This document shows, one piece after another, positions 48,360 through 56,950 of a stretch of DNA of 64,000 bases. Position 1 is the first letter of the stretch. The number at the start of each line of letters is the position of its first letter. The notes beneath the pieces are model-generated. The model was given only the letters and a program-made list of their open reading frames with translations. It was not told the DNA's origin and did no database searches. The DNA is from Agromyces cerinus subsp. cerinus. Lineage in GTDB: Bacteria > Actinomycetota > Actinomycetes > Actinomycetales > Microbacteriaceae. The translations under genes were made by a program, and so were the position numbers. Location: positions 868,001 to 932,000 of the forward strand of contig NZ_FSRJ01000001.1 in assembly GCF_900142065.1 (NCBI RefSeq), in the 5' to 3' direction.

Positions 48360-49489
48360 CGTGCCGCCCCCTCGTGGCTCGCGAACGCGCCGGCGGCGAT
48401 CTCGGCCTCGAGCGATGCACGCTGCTCGAGGAGCGCAGTGCGGTCGCGCCCGTAGACGTGGTCGAAGAGTTCGAGCGGGTCGAGCTCGGCCTCGGTCGTC
48501 ATGACGTCGCGCGTGCGGGCGGCGAGGGCCTCGGCGGCATCCGTGATCTCGGTGCGCATGGCCTCGGTGAGCGCGCCCTCGGAGACGAGGAACTTCTCGA
48601 GGCGCTCGATCGGGTCGCGGCGCTTCCAGTGCTCGACGTCGCGTGCAGCGCGGTAGCGGCTGGGGTCGTCGGAGTTCGTGTGCGCCTCGATGCGATAGGT
48701 CACGCCCTCGATGAGCGTCGGGCCGCCGCCGTTCCGGGCCCGTTCGACCGCGGCAGTGGTGACGGCGTACATCGCGGCGATGTCGTTGCCGTCGACGTGG
48801 TAGCCGGGCATGCCGTAGCCGACCGCCTTGTCGGCGAGCGTCGCCGCGCGGGTCTGCCGCTCGAGGGGCACGCTGATCGCGAACTGGTTGTTCTGCACGA
48901 CGAAGACCGTCGGGGTCTGCCAGACCGCCGCGAAGTTGAAGGCCTCGTGCGCGTCGCCCTCGCTCGTGGCGCCGTCACCGAGGAAGGTCAGCGCAACGAT
49001 CGGGTCGTGCCGGAGGCGCGCCGCGTGCGAGAGGCCGACGGCGTGCAGCGCCTGCGTCGCCAGCGGCGTGGCCTGCGCGGCGGTGCGGTGCGCGTGCTGG
49101 TCCTAGCCGTTGTGCCAATCGCCTCGGAACGACTGCAGGATGTCGGCGGGCTCGATGCCGCGGGTGAGCAGCGCGATGCTGTCGCGGTACGTCGGGAACA
49201 GCCAGTCCTCGGTGGTCAGCGCCGCCACGGCCCCGATCTCGCAGGCCTCCTGGCCGTAGGCCGAGGGGTAGGTGGCGAGGCGTCCCTGCTTCGTGAGTGC
49301 GGTGACCTGCACGTCGAATCGACGGGCGACGACCATCTTGCGGTACAGCTCGAGCAGCGTCTCGGTGTCGGGCAGACCGAACCCGCCGGTCGCGGAACCG
49401 GTGACCGCATGACCGGCGTTGTCGAGGAGGCGCAGGGGTTTCTCGCTCGGCAGGGTGCGGACGGACGCATGCTCGACATTGAGGCTCAT
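48356..49489 (-). pseudogene. 2-oxoacid dehydrogenase E1 alpha subunit, interrupted by an in-frame amber codon
   Basis: The reading frame encodes a full 377-residue E1 alpha except for a TAG at codon 129 (49105-49103). Before it stand TETLLELYRKMVVARRFDVQ, PSAYGQEACEIGAVAALTTE and FRGDWHNG; after it DQHAHRTAAQATPLATQALH, the thiamine-diphosphate motif GDGATSEGDAHEAFNFAAVW and the phosphorylation-loop region (YRIEAHTNSDDPSRYR). Family members have Tyr or Phe in that position, so one base change (TAC to TAG) explains it. No frameshift or other lesion is seen, and the downstream E1 beta and E2 genes are intact and overlap normally. Either a recent nonsense mutation, a read error or readthrough. 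ATG 49489 is the likely start; GTG 49507 is an alternative. Confidence 0.85.
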
Positions 49490-49597
49490 GACCTCATCGT
49501 CGGACACTCTGGCGCGCCGCGGAGGAACGCCCGAGCAACCGTGAACGAACGGCTCGGCGGGCTCGAAAGCGAGGCCGTTCGTCCGCCGCGGAGGGCG

Positions 49598-50092
49598 TCA
49601 GGTGCGCCAGATGTCCAGCGTCTGCGCCGGGGGATGACCCTCGATCTCGGCGAGGATCAGGTGCGACCGGGTCGACACGACACCCGGCATGTCGTGGATG
49701 TCGCGGAGGATCGCCTGGCTCAACTGCTCGTGGTCGGGCGCGCTCACCGTGAGGATGATGTCGATGTCGCCCGAGACGGCCTGGACCTTCTCGACGAACG
49801 GCAGCGTCGCGAGCTTCGCCGCGATCTCCTCCCACGAGACCTCGCCGATGCGCACCACGACGAGTGCCGAGATGTTCAGGCCGATCGCCTTGCGGTCGAT
49901 GTGGGCGCCGAAGCCCGTGATGACGCCGCGCTGCTGCAATTGCTGCACCCGGTTGTGGGCGGCGGTGCGTGAGATGTGCACGCGTTCAGCGAGGGTTCGC
50001 ACCGAGAGCCGGCCGTCGCGGCTCAGCTCGGCGACGATGCTGCGGTCGATACTGTCGAGCGCATCATTGCGGTGCGGTACTGACTGGGTCAT
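49598..50092 (-). CDS. Lrp/AsnC-family regulator, probably of the 2-oxoacid dehydrogenase operon
   Basis: 164 residues. An N-terminal helix-turn-helix (LDSIDRSIVAELSRDGRLSV, RTLAERVHISRTAAHNRVQQ) is followed by a RAM ligand-binding domain (LNISALVVVRIGEVSWEEIA, VEKVQAVSGDIDIILTVSAP). Such BkdR-like proteins sense branched-chain amino acids. ATG 50092 overlaps the stop of the upstream MpaB-like gene, so the two are coupled. The E1 alpha gene starts 109 nt downstream on the same strand. Confidence 0.9.
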   Translation of the reverse strand: MTQSVPHRNDALDSIDRSIVAELSRDGRLSVRTLAERVHISRTAAHNRVQQLQQRGVITGFGAHIDRKAIGLNISALVVVRIGEVSWEEIAAKLATLPFVEKVQAVSGDIDIILTVSAPDHEQLSQAILRDIHDMPGVVSTRSHLILAEIEGHPPAQTLDIWRT

Positions 50093-50925
50093 CCTCGTCC
50101 TCGTTGCTCGGTTCCAGCGTACCGGCTGCGACGCGTCGCGCGGCGGAGGGATGCGTGCATCGGCGCGTGCCTGACCACCCTGGGCAGCAACGGCCAGACG
50201 GCGGCGATCGCGTCGAGCCATCCGTTGGCGACGCGTTCGACCCGTGGTGTCCAGCGGAACCCGTAGGCCGCCCGGACGGATGCCGGCAGCAGGGCGGCCG
50301 TCATGAGGCGCACGGGCGGCAGCAGCAGTCCGGCGCCGGGGGGCAGAGCGGATGCGCCGGTCAACAGGCTCCTCGCGACCGTGCGGGCCTCGTCGCCGAC
50401 CTCGAGCGCGCCCAGTCGTTCCGTCCACCAGGCGTCGAACTCGACGCGGCTCTCGGGCCACCCCTCGCCCGCGGACTGGAGCCGCGTGCCGAGCGGCGCG
50501 TATCCCCGAACGATGATGTCGGCGGTTGCTGCGGGCAGGGGGCCCTCGAGACGCTCGTGCAGCTCGAGCGCGACGGCCAGGAGCGTCGAGGCGACCCACC
50601 GCTGGGCGTCGGCGTCGAATGCGTTGTAGGCCGGCTGTCCGCCCTGGGCGTCGCCGCGCACCGGCGCGTGACGACGGTTCACGGCGCGCACCGCTTCAGC
50701 GGCGAGCTGCTCGTCGCCGAAGCCGATCGCGTAGACGTAGTCGAGGGTGCCGATCAGACGCTCGAGCGGGCGTTCGCGGAATCCGCTGTGCTGGGCCACA
50801 CCGCGCGCGACGCGGGGGTCGGCGAGCTGCAGCAGGATCGCGGCGCCGCCGCCGAGGAGCAGCACGCCCTCGGCGCCGTGGCGCCGGAACACTGCGAGTT
50901 CGTGGTCGTTGGTGTCGGCATGCAT
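50089..50925 (-). CDS. Oxygenase MpaB family protein (DUF2236)
   Basis: 278 residues of the ER-bound-oxygenase/latex-clearing-like helical family. Recognisable are EGVLLLGGGAAILLQLADPR, GVAQHSGFRERPLERLIGTL and YAIGFGDEQLAAEAVRAVNR followed by HAPVRG, which includes the conserved histidine. Relatives bind haem b and cleave isoprenoid chains (Lcp) or mycophenolate side chains, but most bacterial copies are uncharacterised. Downstream it overlaps the Lrp regulator gene by 4 nt. Confidence 0.87.
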   Translation of the reverse strand: MHADTNDHELAVFRRHGAEGVLLLGGGAAILLQLADPRVARGVAQHSGFRERPLERLIGTLDYVYAIGFGDEQLAAEAVRAVNRRHAPVRGDAQGGQPAYNAFDADAQRWVASTLLAVALELHERLEGPLPAATADIIVRGYAPLGTRLQSAGEGWPESRVEFDAWWTERLGALEVGDEARTVARSLLTGASALPPGAGLLLPPVRLMTAALLPASVRAAYGFRWTPRVERVANGWLDAIAAVWPLLPRVVRHAPMHASLRRATRRSRYAGTEQRGRG

Positions 50926-50942
50926 CACTACCAGTTGTAGCG

Positions 50943-52070
50943 CTAGTACCAGTTGAACCGCTCCGAGTGCGCCCAGGCGCCGCACGGTGCACCGTAGCGA
51001 TCGGCGATGTACGAGAGACCCCACTCGATCTGCGTGGCGGCGTTCGTGCGCCAATCCGCACCCGCGCTGGCCATCTTGCTGCCCGGCAGTGACTGCGGAA
51101 TGCCGTACGCGCCGCTCGAGGCGTTGTAGGCGTCGGCCCGCCAACTCGACTCGCGGGTCCACAGGTTCAGGAGGCACTGGTACTCGCCTGAACCCCAGCC
51201 GTAGCGTGCTACGGCGCCTGCCGCATAGGCCTTCGCGCCGGAGGTGTCGACGACGACTCCCGGCGGTGGTGCGCTGCCCACGTCGACCGATTCGCCGCTC
51301 GCCGCCTCGGCGGCGCGCTGCCGTTCCTCCTCCGCCAGTCGAAGCTGCTCGCCGGTGCGGTACCGCCGCTCGATCGCCGCCGTGCTGTCGCGCAGGCTCG
51401 CGAGCTGCGCATACAGCGTGTCGACCACGACCCGCTGCTCGGCGAGCTCGGCCTCGGCGGCCGCATGCGCAGACTCGGCTGCTGCGGCGGCCTCGGCCGC
51501 CGCCTCCGCCAGCCGCGATCGCTCCTGCTCGGCGACGTCCGCCTGCGCCGAGAGCGATGCCGACTCCGCCTTCGCCGCTTCGGCGCGATCGGCGATGCCG
51601 CCGTAGACGTTCGTGAGCTGCGCCGCGCGGGAGAGTCCCTGCAGGAGATCGGTCGAGGCGTCGTCGTCGAACAGCAGCCGCAGCGTGACATCCGCTCCGC
51701 CCGAGCGGGCGAGCACGGCGCCGACCCGCCCGAGTCGTTCGCCCGAGGCGATGGCCTCCGCCTCGGCTGCCGCTGCCGCCGTTGCGAGGGACTCGGCGCG
51801 CTGCTCGGCCGCTGCGTGCGCCGCCGTTGCTGCGGCGGATGCGCCGGCCGCCGCCACGGCGGCGTCGCCGAGGGTCGCGGCGGTCGTCTCGAGCGAGGCG
51901 ACGAGACCGCTGATCCGCGTGGCCTCGGCCTCGCGCGCCGCCACGTCCTGCTTGGCGGCGACCACCTCGTCCCAACTGGGGTAGTCCTCGCCGAACGCAG
52001 GGGCTACGGGCAGCATGAGTGCTGCGGCGAGGAGTGCCGCCGCCGCCGCGCACCTCGGTCGAGTTCGCAC
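50943..52070 (-). CDS. Secreted coiled-coil lytic transglycosylase-like protein
   Basis: 375 residues. A signal peptide (AAAAALLAAALMLPVAPAFG, about residues 8-27) is followed by a long Ala/Glu-rich coiled coil to about residue 265, like NlpC/P60- or RipA-type N-terminal regions. The C-terminal domain (CLLNLWTRESSWRADAYNAS, GAYGIPQSLPGSKMASAG, QIEWGLSYIADRYG) is the aggregation-promoting-factor/SLT type with the catalytic Glu in TRESSW. It should act on peptidoglycan in the wall. GTG 52070 has AAGGGGG 4 nt upstream. Divergent from the GH3-like gene. Confidence 0.87.
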   Translation of the reverse strand: MRTRPRCAAAAALLAAALMLPVAPAFGEDYPSWDEVVAAKQDVAAREAEATRISGLVASLETTAATLGDAAVAAAGASAAATAAHAAAEQRAESLATAAAAAEAEAIASGERLGRVGAVLARSGGADVTLRLLFDDDASTDLLQGLSRAAQLTNVYGGIADRAEAAKAESASLSAQADVAEQERSRLAEAAAEAAAAAESAHAAAEAELAEQRVVVDTLYAQLASLRDSTAAIERRYRTGEQLRLAEEERQRAAEAASGESVDVGSAPPPGVVVDTSGAKAYAAGAVARYGWGSGEYQCLLNLWTRESSWRADAYNASSGAYGIPQSLPGSKMASAGADWRTNAATQIEWGLSYIADRYGAPCGAWAHSERFNWY

Positions 52071-52148
52071 GAGACCCCCTTCGAGGCGGCGAGTCTACCC
52101 ACCGCGGCTCTCGGCGCTCGTTCGGACACGCGCCGTAGAGTCGTTCGA

Positions 52149-53315
52149 ATGCGCGCCATCCGAACTGCACGACTGCCGCTCCTCATGACGGCGGCGCTGT
52201 TCGCGCTGACGGCGTGCGCGGGCCCTTCGGGCAGCGGTGAGACGGCGTCTCCGGCGGAACCGACGTCGACCCCGACCCCGACCCCGACCGATCCGATCGC
52301 CGAGTGGGTCGACGAGCGGATGTCGCAGCTCACCGTCGAACAGAAGGCGGCGGCGCTGCTCATGGTGCACGCACCGGGCACCGACCCGGCACCACTGCGC
52401 GCGTACGTCGACGCCGGGGTCTCCGGACTCATCCTCATGGGCGACAACGTGCCGTCGGGGCCGACCGAGCTCGGCGCGCTCACCGCGGCCGTGCAGACGG
52501 ATGCGGAGGCTCCCGTGCTGATCGGCATCGACGAGGAGGGCGGCGAGGTGCAGCGACTGCCCTGGGACGGCGCCGCGGCCGCGGACAGCCTGCGAGCCGA
52601 GGCGCCTGCAGCCGCACAGGCGGCATTCGCGGCCCGGGCTGCGGTGCTCGCCCAGAGCGGCGTGAACGTGAACTTCGGCATCGTCGCCGACGTCACCGCC
52701 GATCCCGACTCGTTCATCTTCGGGCGTGTGCTCGGCACCGACCCCGGTGGCTCGGCCGATCGGGTGGCCGGTGCCGTCACCGGGGAGCAGGGCGTCGTCG
52801 CGAGCACGCTCAAGCACTTCCCGGGTCACGGGGCGGCGCCGGGCGATTCGCATTCGAGCGTGCCGACCGCGCCGTTGACGATCGACGAATGGCGTGCCGG
52901 CCCGGCGCTGCCGTTCGCGAGCGGCATCGATGCCGGCGCCGAACTGATCATGACGGGTCACCTCAGCTACCCCGCGGTGGACGCGGCCCCGGCATCGCTC
53001 TCGCCCGAGTGGCACCGCGTGCTGCGTGACGAACTCGGCTTCGACGGCGTCGTCGTGACCGACGACATGCTGATGCTGCAGCACAACGGCCTTCCCGAGT
53101 ACGCGGATCCGGGGGAGAACGCCGTGCGCGCCGTGGCGGCCGGAGCCGATCTGCTGCTCTACGTGCTCCCGTCGGATCCTGCGTCGATGGGCATCTCGAT
53201 CGACGGCCTCGTCGGGTCGATCGTCGGAGCCGTGCACTCGGGGCGCATCACCGAGGCGCAGCTCGACGACGCGGCCGAGCGGGTGCTTACCCTGCGCCGG
53301 ACGCTCGCGAACTGA
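52149..53315 (+). CDS. Lipoprotein with glycoside hydrolase family 3 N-terminal domain (NagZ-like)
   Basis: 388 residues. A lipoprotein signal ends in LFALTACAG, so Cys19 or so is lipidated. A Thr/Pro linker (TSTPTPTPTDP) leads to a GH3 barrel: VSGLILMGDNVPSG, VLIGIDEEGGEVQRLPWDG, STLKHFPGHGAAPGDSHSSV (the Lys-His-Phe-Pro-Gly-His-Gly motif of NagZ enzymes) and FDGVVVTDDMLM with the nucleophile Asp. Single-domain NagZ-type enzymes remove N-acetylglucosamine from muropeptides. TAGAGT at 52136-52141 lies 7 nt before the ATG, indicating a leaderless transcript. Confidence 0.91.
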   Translation: MRAIRTARLPLLMTAALFALTACAGPSGSGETASPAEPTSTPTPTPTDPIAEWVDERMSQLTVEQKAAALLMVHAPGTDPAPLRAYVDAGVSGLILMGDNVPSGPTELGALTAAVQTDAEAPVLIGIDEEGGEVQRLPWDGAAAADSLRAEAPAAAQAAFAARAAVLAQSGVNVNFGIVADVTADPDSFIFGRVLGTDPGGSADRVAGAVTGEQGVVASTLKHFPGHGAAPGDSHSSVPTAPLTIDEWRAGPALPFASGIDAGAELIMTGHLSYPAVDAAPASLSPEWHRVLRDELGFDGVVVTDDMLMLQHNGLPEYADPGENAVRAVAAGADLLLYVLPSDPASMGISIDGLVGSIVGAVHSGRITEAQLDDAAERVLTLRRTLAN

Positions 53316-53380
53316 ACCCGAGAATTCTCTGAAAGATCTCCGCCCGGCGGGAATACCGCGTCGCTCCATGCGTTTGCATA

Positions 53381-53404
53381 GTCGTGGCCGAACGGCCGCC
53401 ACGA
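53381..53404. repeat. Inverted repeat upstream of the YceI gene
   Basis: GTCGTGGC at 53381-53388 and GCCACGAC at 53397-53404 flank GGCC-GAAC-GGCC, giving a hairpin with a GNRA-like loop 25 nt before ATG 53430. It may be a 5'-UTR structure or an operator. Confidence 0.4.
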
Positions 53405-53429
53405 CACCGAACACGGGAGACCGCCCAAC

Positions 53430-53993
53430 ATGACGACGACTGCACCGACGATCGAGATCCCCGGCTACCGCGCTGGCACCTGGAACATCGACCCCACTCA
53501 CAGCGAGGTCGGCTTCAGCATCCGCCACATCATGATCAGCAAGGTCAAGGGCAAGTTCGAGCGCTTCACCGCGACGTTCGTCACGGCCGAGAACCCGCTC
53601 GACTCGAGCGTCACCGCGTCGGCCGAGGTCGCCTCGGTCACCACGAACGAGCCGAACCGCGACGCGCACCTGCGCACCGGCGACTTCTTCGAGGCCGAGA
53701 CCTACCCGACGATCGACTTCGTCTCGACCGGCGTGCGTGTCGAGAAGGGCGACTTCAAGGTCGACGGCGACCTCACGATTCGCGGCATCACGAAGCCGGT
53801 CACCTTCGACTTCGACTTCGGCGGCTTCGGCGGCGACCCCTACGGCAACTACAAGGGCGGCGCCACGGCGAAGACCGTCGTCAACCGCGAGGACTTCGGC
53901 CTGCAGTACAACGCAGCGCTCGAGACCGGCGGCGTGCTGCTCGGCGACCAGGTGACGATCACCCTCGAGCTGCAGGCCGCACTCGAGCAGTAG
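53430..53993 (+). CDS. YceI-family lipocalin-like protein
   Basis: 187 residues. The family start is GTWNIDPTHSEVGFSIRHIM, followed by ISKVKGKFERFTATFVTAEN, NRDAHLRTGDFFEAETYPTI and VDGDLTIRGITKPVTFDFDF. YceI proteins form an extended lipocalin-like barrel that binds polyprenyl or other lipid ligands. There is no signal peptide, so this one is cytosolic, unlike E. coli YceI. A strong hairpin ends the unit. Confidence 0.93.
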   Translation: MTTTAPTIEIPGYRAGTWNIDPTHSEVGFSIRHIMISKVKGKFERFTATFVTAENPLDSSVTASAEVASVTTNEPNRDAHLRTGDFFEAETYPTIDFVSTGVRVEKGDFKVDGDLTIRGITKPVTFDFDFGGFGGDPYGNYKGGATAKTVVNREDFGLQYNAALETGGVLLGDQVTITLELQAALEQ

Positions 53994-54008
53994 TCCCGAC
54001 GCTCCTCT

Positions 54009-54043
54009 GAACGGCGGCCGTGCACTCTGCACGGCCGCCGTTC
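54009..54043. terminator. Hairpin terminator between the YceI and winged-helix genes
   Basis: GAACGGCGGCCGTGCA (54009-54024) pairs perfectly with 54028-54043 around a 3-nt loop. It lies 15 nt after the YceI stop and between convergent genes. No U-tract follows, as often in this group. Confidence 0.8.
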
Positions 54044-54099
54044 GCGTGCATGGGCACAGCGGCGTGCGTGCCGACACCGCGGATGACGCGGCGCTCGTC

Positions 54100-55194
54100 T
54101 CAGTCGAGCGCGGTCACCTCGCCGAGCTCTCTGCCCCAGAACCGCGCCCACTCGCGAAGGCGGGGCGTGAACGAGTCGGGGTCGAGCGGGCCGTCGAACC
54201 CGTCGATCGTCACGGAGGTCGCCCGCGCCCGCTCCACCTTTCGCCACAGACCGACGACCCGGCCGTTCTGCACGAGGGTCGGCTGGAACACGCCGTTGCC
54301 GCCGGGGACCACCCGCGGCGCATGCGCCGGGTCGCAGACCGGGCCGCGATCGCGATACCCGAGGTAGTACTCGTCGAACGCCGCGAGCGCATGACGGCCC
54401 GAGGCGCGCGTCGCCCGCGAGCCCGACGACGGCTCGGCGACGACGAACCGCTCGTCATCGAACGCGACGACTCCGTCGCCCGCATCGGCGAGGGCGGCAC
54501 GCGCATCGGTCAGCGTGAGTCCGCTCCACCACGCGAAGTCCTGCACGGTCGCCGGTCCGTGCCCCCTCACATAGTCGACGAACAGGGCGGTCAGCGTCTC
54601 CTCGCGCGTCTTCGGCGGTGCGACGCGGGGCGACCACTCGTCGAGCAGCACGAATCGCTGACCACCGCGTCCCTCCGCCGGCCCGCAGCAGAGCACCCCA
54701 TCGTGAGCGAGCCACCAGATGAGGTGGTAGCCGCGCTGCCCGGCCGTCGAGATGCCGGCAGCCTGCCAGGCGACCTGCAGTTCGTCGCGGGAGAGCGAGC
54801 GGCCGCCCTCGAGTTCGCGCTCCGCGATGCCGCGGGCGGCCGAGTAGACCTCGGCGTCGAGCTCGAGCTCCCGGTGGGTCGCCGTGGCCTTCTGCAGGAT
54901 GCGCGGGCCCGTGATCACGAGGATGTCGCGCAGTGCCTCGGCGGGCACGAGGTGGAGCGTGCCGCGCATCGGCCACGACCGGAGCACCTCGCGCGACTCG
55001 ATGGCGGCATCGACGTCGGCGGCGACCGAGCCGCGCACCCGCGCGCCGAGCACCCACTTCGCGGCGGCGAAGTCCTGCGCCTGCACGGCGCCGAGGCGTC
55101 GCACCGCTGCAGCGATCGAGGGCAGGCCCGATGCGAGCCCGTGCGAGTCGAGTCGGGCAGCGCGAACGCGCGCGTCGCTGGCGAGATTCGGCAT
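54100..55194 (-). CDS. Winged-helix DNA-binding protein, HTH_42/AlkZ-like
   Basis: 364 residues of the PF06224 family. Characteristic segments are LGAVQAQDFAAAKWVLGARV, LRSWPMRGTLHLVPAEALRD, FAWWSGLTLTDARAALAD and LAAFDEYYLGYRDRG. AlkZ and YcaQ members are DNA glycosylases that unhook interstrand crosslinks, with a QxQ or QxD motif; here AQAQD may match it, so a repair glycosylase is possible, but many actinobacterial copies are uncharacterised. Start ATG 55194. Divergent from the ABC-F gene. Confidence 0.86.
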   Translation of the reverse strand: MPNLASDARVRAARLDSHGLASGLPSIAAAVRRLGAVQAQDFAAAKWVLGARVRGSVAADVDAAIESREVLRSWPMRGTLHLVPAEALRDILVITGPRILQKATATHRELELDAEVYSAARGIAERELEGGRSLSRDELQVAWQAAGISTAGQRGYHLIWWLAHDGVLCCGPAEGRGGQRFVLLDEWSPRVAPPKTREETLTALFVDYVRGHGPATVQDFAWWSGLTLTDARAALADAGDGVVAFDDERFVVAEPSSGSRATRASGRHALAAFDEYYLGYRDRGPVCDPAHAPRVVPGGNGVFQPTLVQNGRVVGLWRKVERARATSVTIDGFDGPLDPDSFTPRLREWARFWGRELGEVTALD

Positions 55195-55330
55195 GCTCCG
55201 AGTCTGGCGGAAGCCTGAGACATCCGCTGTGGTGCGGCCATGCCGCCACGGAGCCACGCCGGGCGGGATAGACTGGGAGGCTGTGCCGCTCGGCACGCCA
55301 TCCCACCCCGTTCGTTTCGGAGGAACCCCC

Positions 55331-56929
55331 GTGCTCGCCGTCCATGATCTCGAGATCCGCATCGGTGCGCGCGTGCTGATGGAGCACGTCGACTTCCGCG
55401 TCTCCGACGGCGACAAGATCGGCCTCGTCGGCCGGAACGGCGCCGGAAAGACCACTCTCACGAAGACGCTCGCGGGCGAGACGCTGCCCACCGGCGGCCG
55501 GATCGAGCGCAGCGGCGAGATCGGCTACCTGCCGCAGGACCCGCGCTCCGGCGACCCCGAGATGCTCGCCCGCACGCGCATCCTCGATGCACGCGGACTC
55601 GGCCAGATCGCGCTCGGCATGCATGAGGCGTCCCTGAGCATGGGCGACGCGGACCCGGCAGTCGCCGAACGCGCCATGAAGAAGTACGGCAATCTCACCG
55701 ACCGCTTCAACGCACTCGGCGGGTACGCCGCCGAGGCCGAGGCAGCCTCGATCGCCTCGAACCTGAACCTGCCCGACCGCATCCTCGACCAGCCGCTGAA
55801 GACGCTCTCCGGCGGCCAGCGACGCCGTATCGAGCTCGCTCGCATCCTCTTCTCCGACGCCGAGACGATGATCCTCGACGAACCGACGAACCACCTCGAC
55901 GCCGACTCCGTCGTCTGGCTCCGCGAGTTCCTGAAGAACTACCGGGGCGGCGTCATCGTGATCTCCCACGATGTCGTGCTCGTCGGCGAGGTCGTGAACC
56001 GGGTGTTCTACCTCGACGCGAACCGCTCCGCGATCGACATCTACAACATGGGCTGGAAGCACTACCAGCGCCAGCGCGCCGCCGACGAGGAGCGTCGCAA
56101 GAAAGAGCGCATGAACGCCGAGAAGAAGGCCGGTGTGCTGCAGCTCCAGGCGGCCAAGTTCGGTGCGAAGGCCTCGAAGGCGGCAGCGGCGCACCAGATG
56201 GTCGCCCGTGCCGAGAAGCTGCTGGCCGGTCTCGAAGAGGTGCGCACCGTCGACCGCGTCGCCAAGCTCCGCTTCCCGACCCCGGCGCCCTGCGGTCGCA
56301 CGCCCATCACGGCGTCCGACCTCTCGAAGAGCTACGGCTCGCTCGAGATCTTCACGGCGGTCGATCTCGCGATCGACCGCGGTTCGAAGGTCGTCATCAT
56401 CGGCCTGAACGGTGCCGGCAAGACGACGCTCCTCCGCATCCTCGCGGGCGTCGACAAGCCCGACACCGGCGTCGTCGATGCGGGCCACGGCCTGCGCGTC
56501 GGCTACTACGCGCAGGAGCACGAGACGATCGACGTCAAGCGCTCGGTGCTCCAGAACATGGTCAGCGCATCGCCGAACCTCACCGAGACCGAGGCGCGCA
56601 AGGTGCTCGGTTCGTTCCTCTTCACGGGCGACGACGTGCACAAGGCGGCCGGCGTGCTCTCCGGCGGCGAGAAGACGCGTCTCGCGCTCGCGATGATCGT
56701 CGTCTCGGGTGCCAACGTGCTGCTCCTCGACGAACCGACGAACAACCTCGACCCCGCGAGCCGCGCCGAGATCCTCGACGCCCTCGCGCACTACGAGGGT
56801 TCGGTCGTGCTCGTCTCGCACGACCCGGGCGCCGTCGAGGCGCTGAACCCCGAGCGCGTGCTCATCATGCCCGACGGCACCGAAGACCATTGGAGCCGCG
56901 AGTACCAGGAGCTCATCGAGCTGGCCTAG
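55331..56929 (+). CDS. ABC-F family ATPase
   Basis: 532 residues with two ABC cassettes and no membrane domain. Cassette 1: GLVGRNGAGKTTLTK, LSGGQRRRIELARI, MILDEPTNHLD. Cassette 2: IIGLNGAGKTTLLRI, LSGGEKTRLALAM, LLLDEPTNNLD. The linker between them (DEERRKKERMNAEKKAGVLQ) is the long P-site-tRNA interaction helix pair. ABC-F proteins act on the ribosomal E site. GTG 55331 has GGAGG 8 nt upstream. An in-frame GTG at 55283, 8 nt after TAGACT (55269-55274), is an alternative leaderless start that would add 16 residues. Confidence 0.93.
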   Translation: MLAVHDLEIRIGARVLMEHVDFRVSDGDKIGLVGRNGAGKTTLTKTLAGETLPTGGRIERSGEIGYLPQDPRSGDPEMLARTRILDARGLGQIALGMHEASLSMGDADPAVAERAMKKYGNLTDRFNALGGYAAEAEAASIASNLNLPDRILDQPLKTLSGGQRRRIELARILFSDAETMILDEPTNHLDADSVVWLREFLKNYRGGVIVISHDVVLVGEVVNRVFYLDANRSAIDIYNMGWKHYQRQRAADEERRKKERMNAEKKAGVLQLQAAKFGAKASKAAAAHQMVARAEKLLAGLEEVRTVDRVAKLRFPTPAPCGRTPITASDLSKSYGSLEIFTAVDLAIDRGSKVVIIGLNGAGKTTLLRILAGVDKPDTGVVDAGHGLRVGYYAQEHETIDVKRSVLQNMVSASPNLTETEARKVLGSFLFTGDDVHKAAGVLSGGEKTRLALAMIVVSGANVLLLDEPTNNLDPASRAEILDALAHYEGSVVLVSHDPGAVEALNPERVLIMPDGTEDHWSREYQELIELA

Positions 56930-56950
56930 CCGCGAGCGTGCTCGGCTCGG

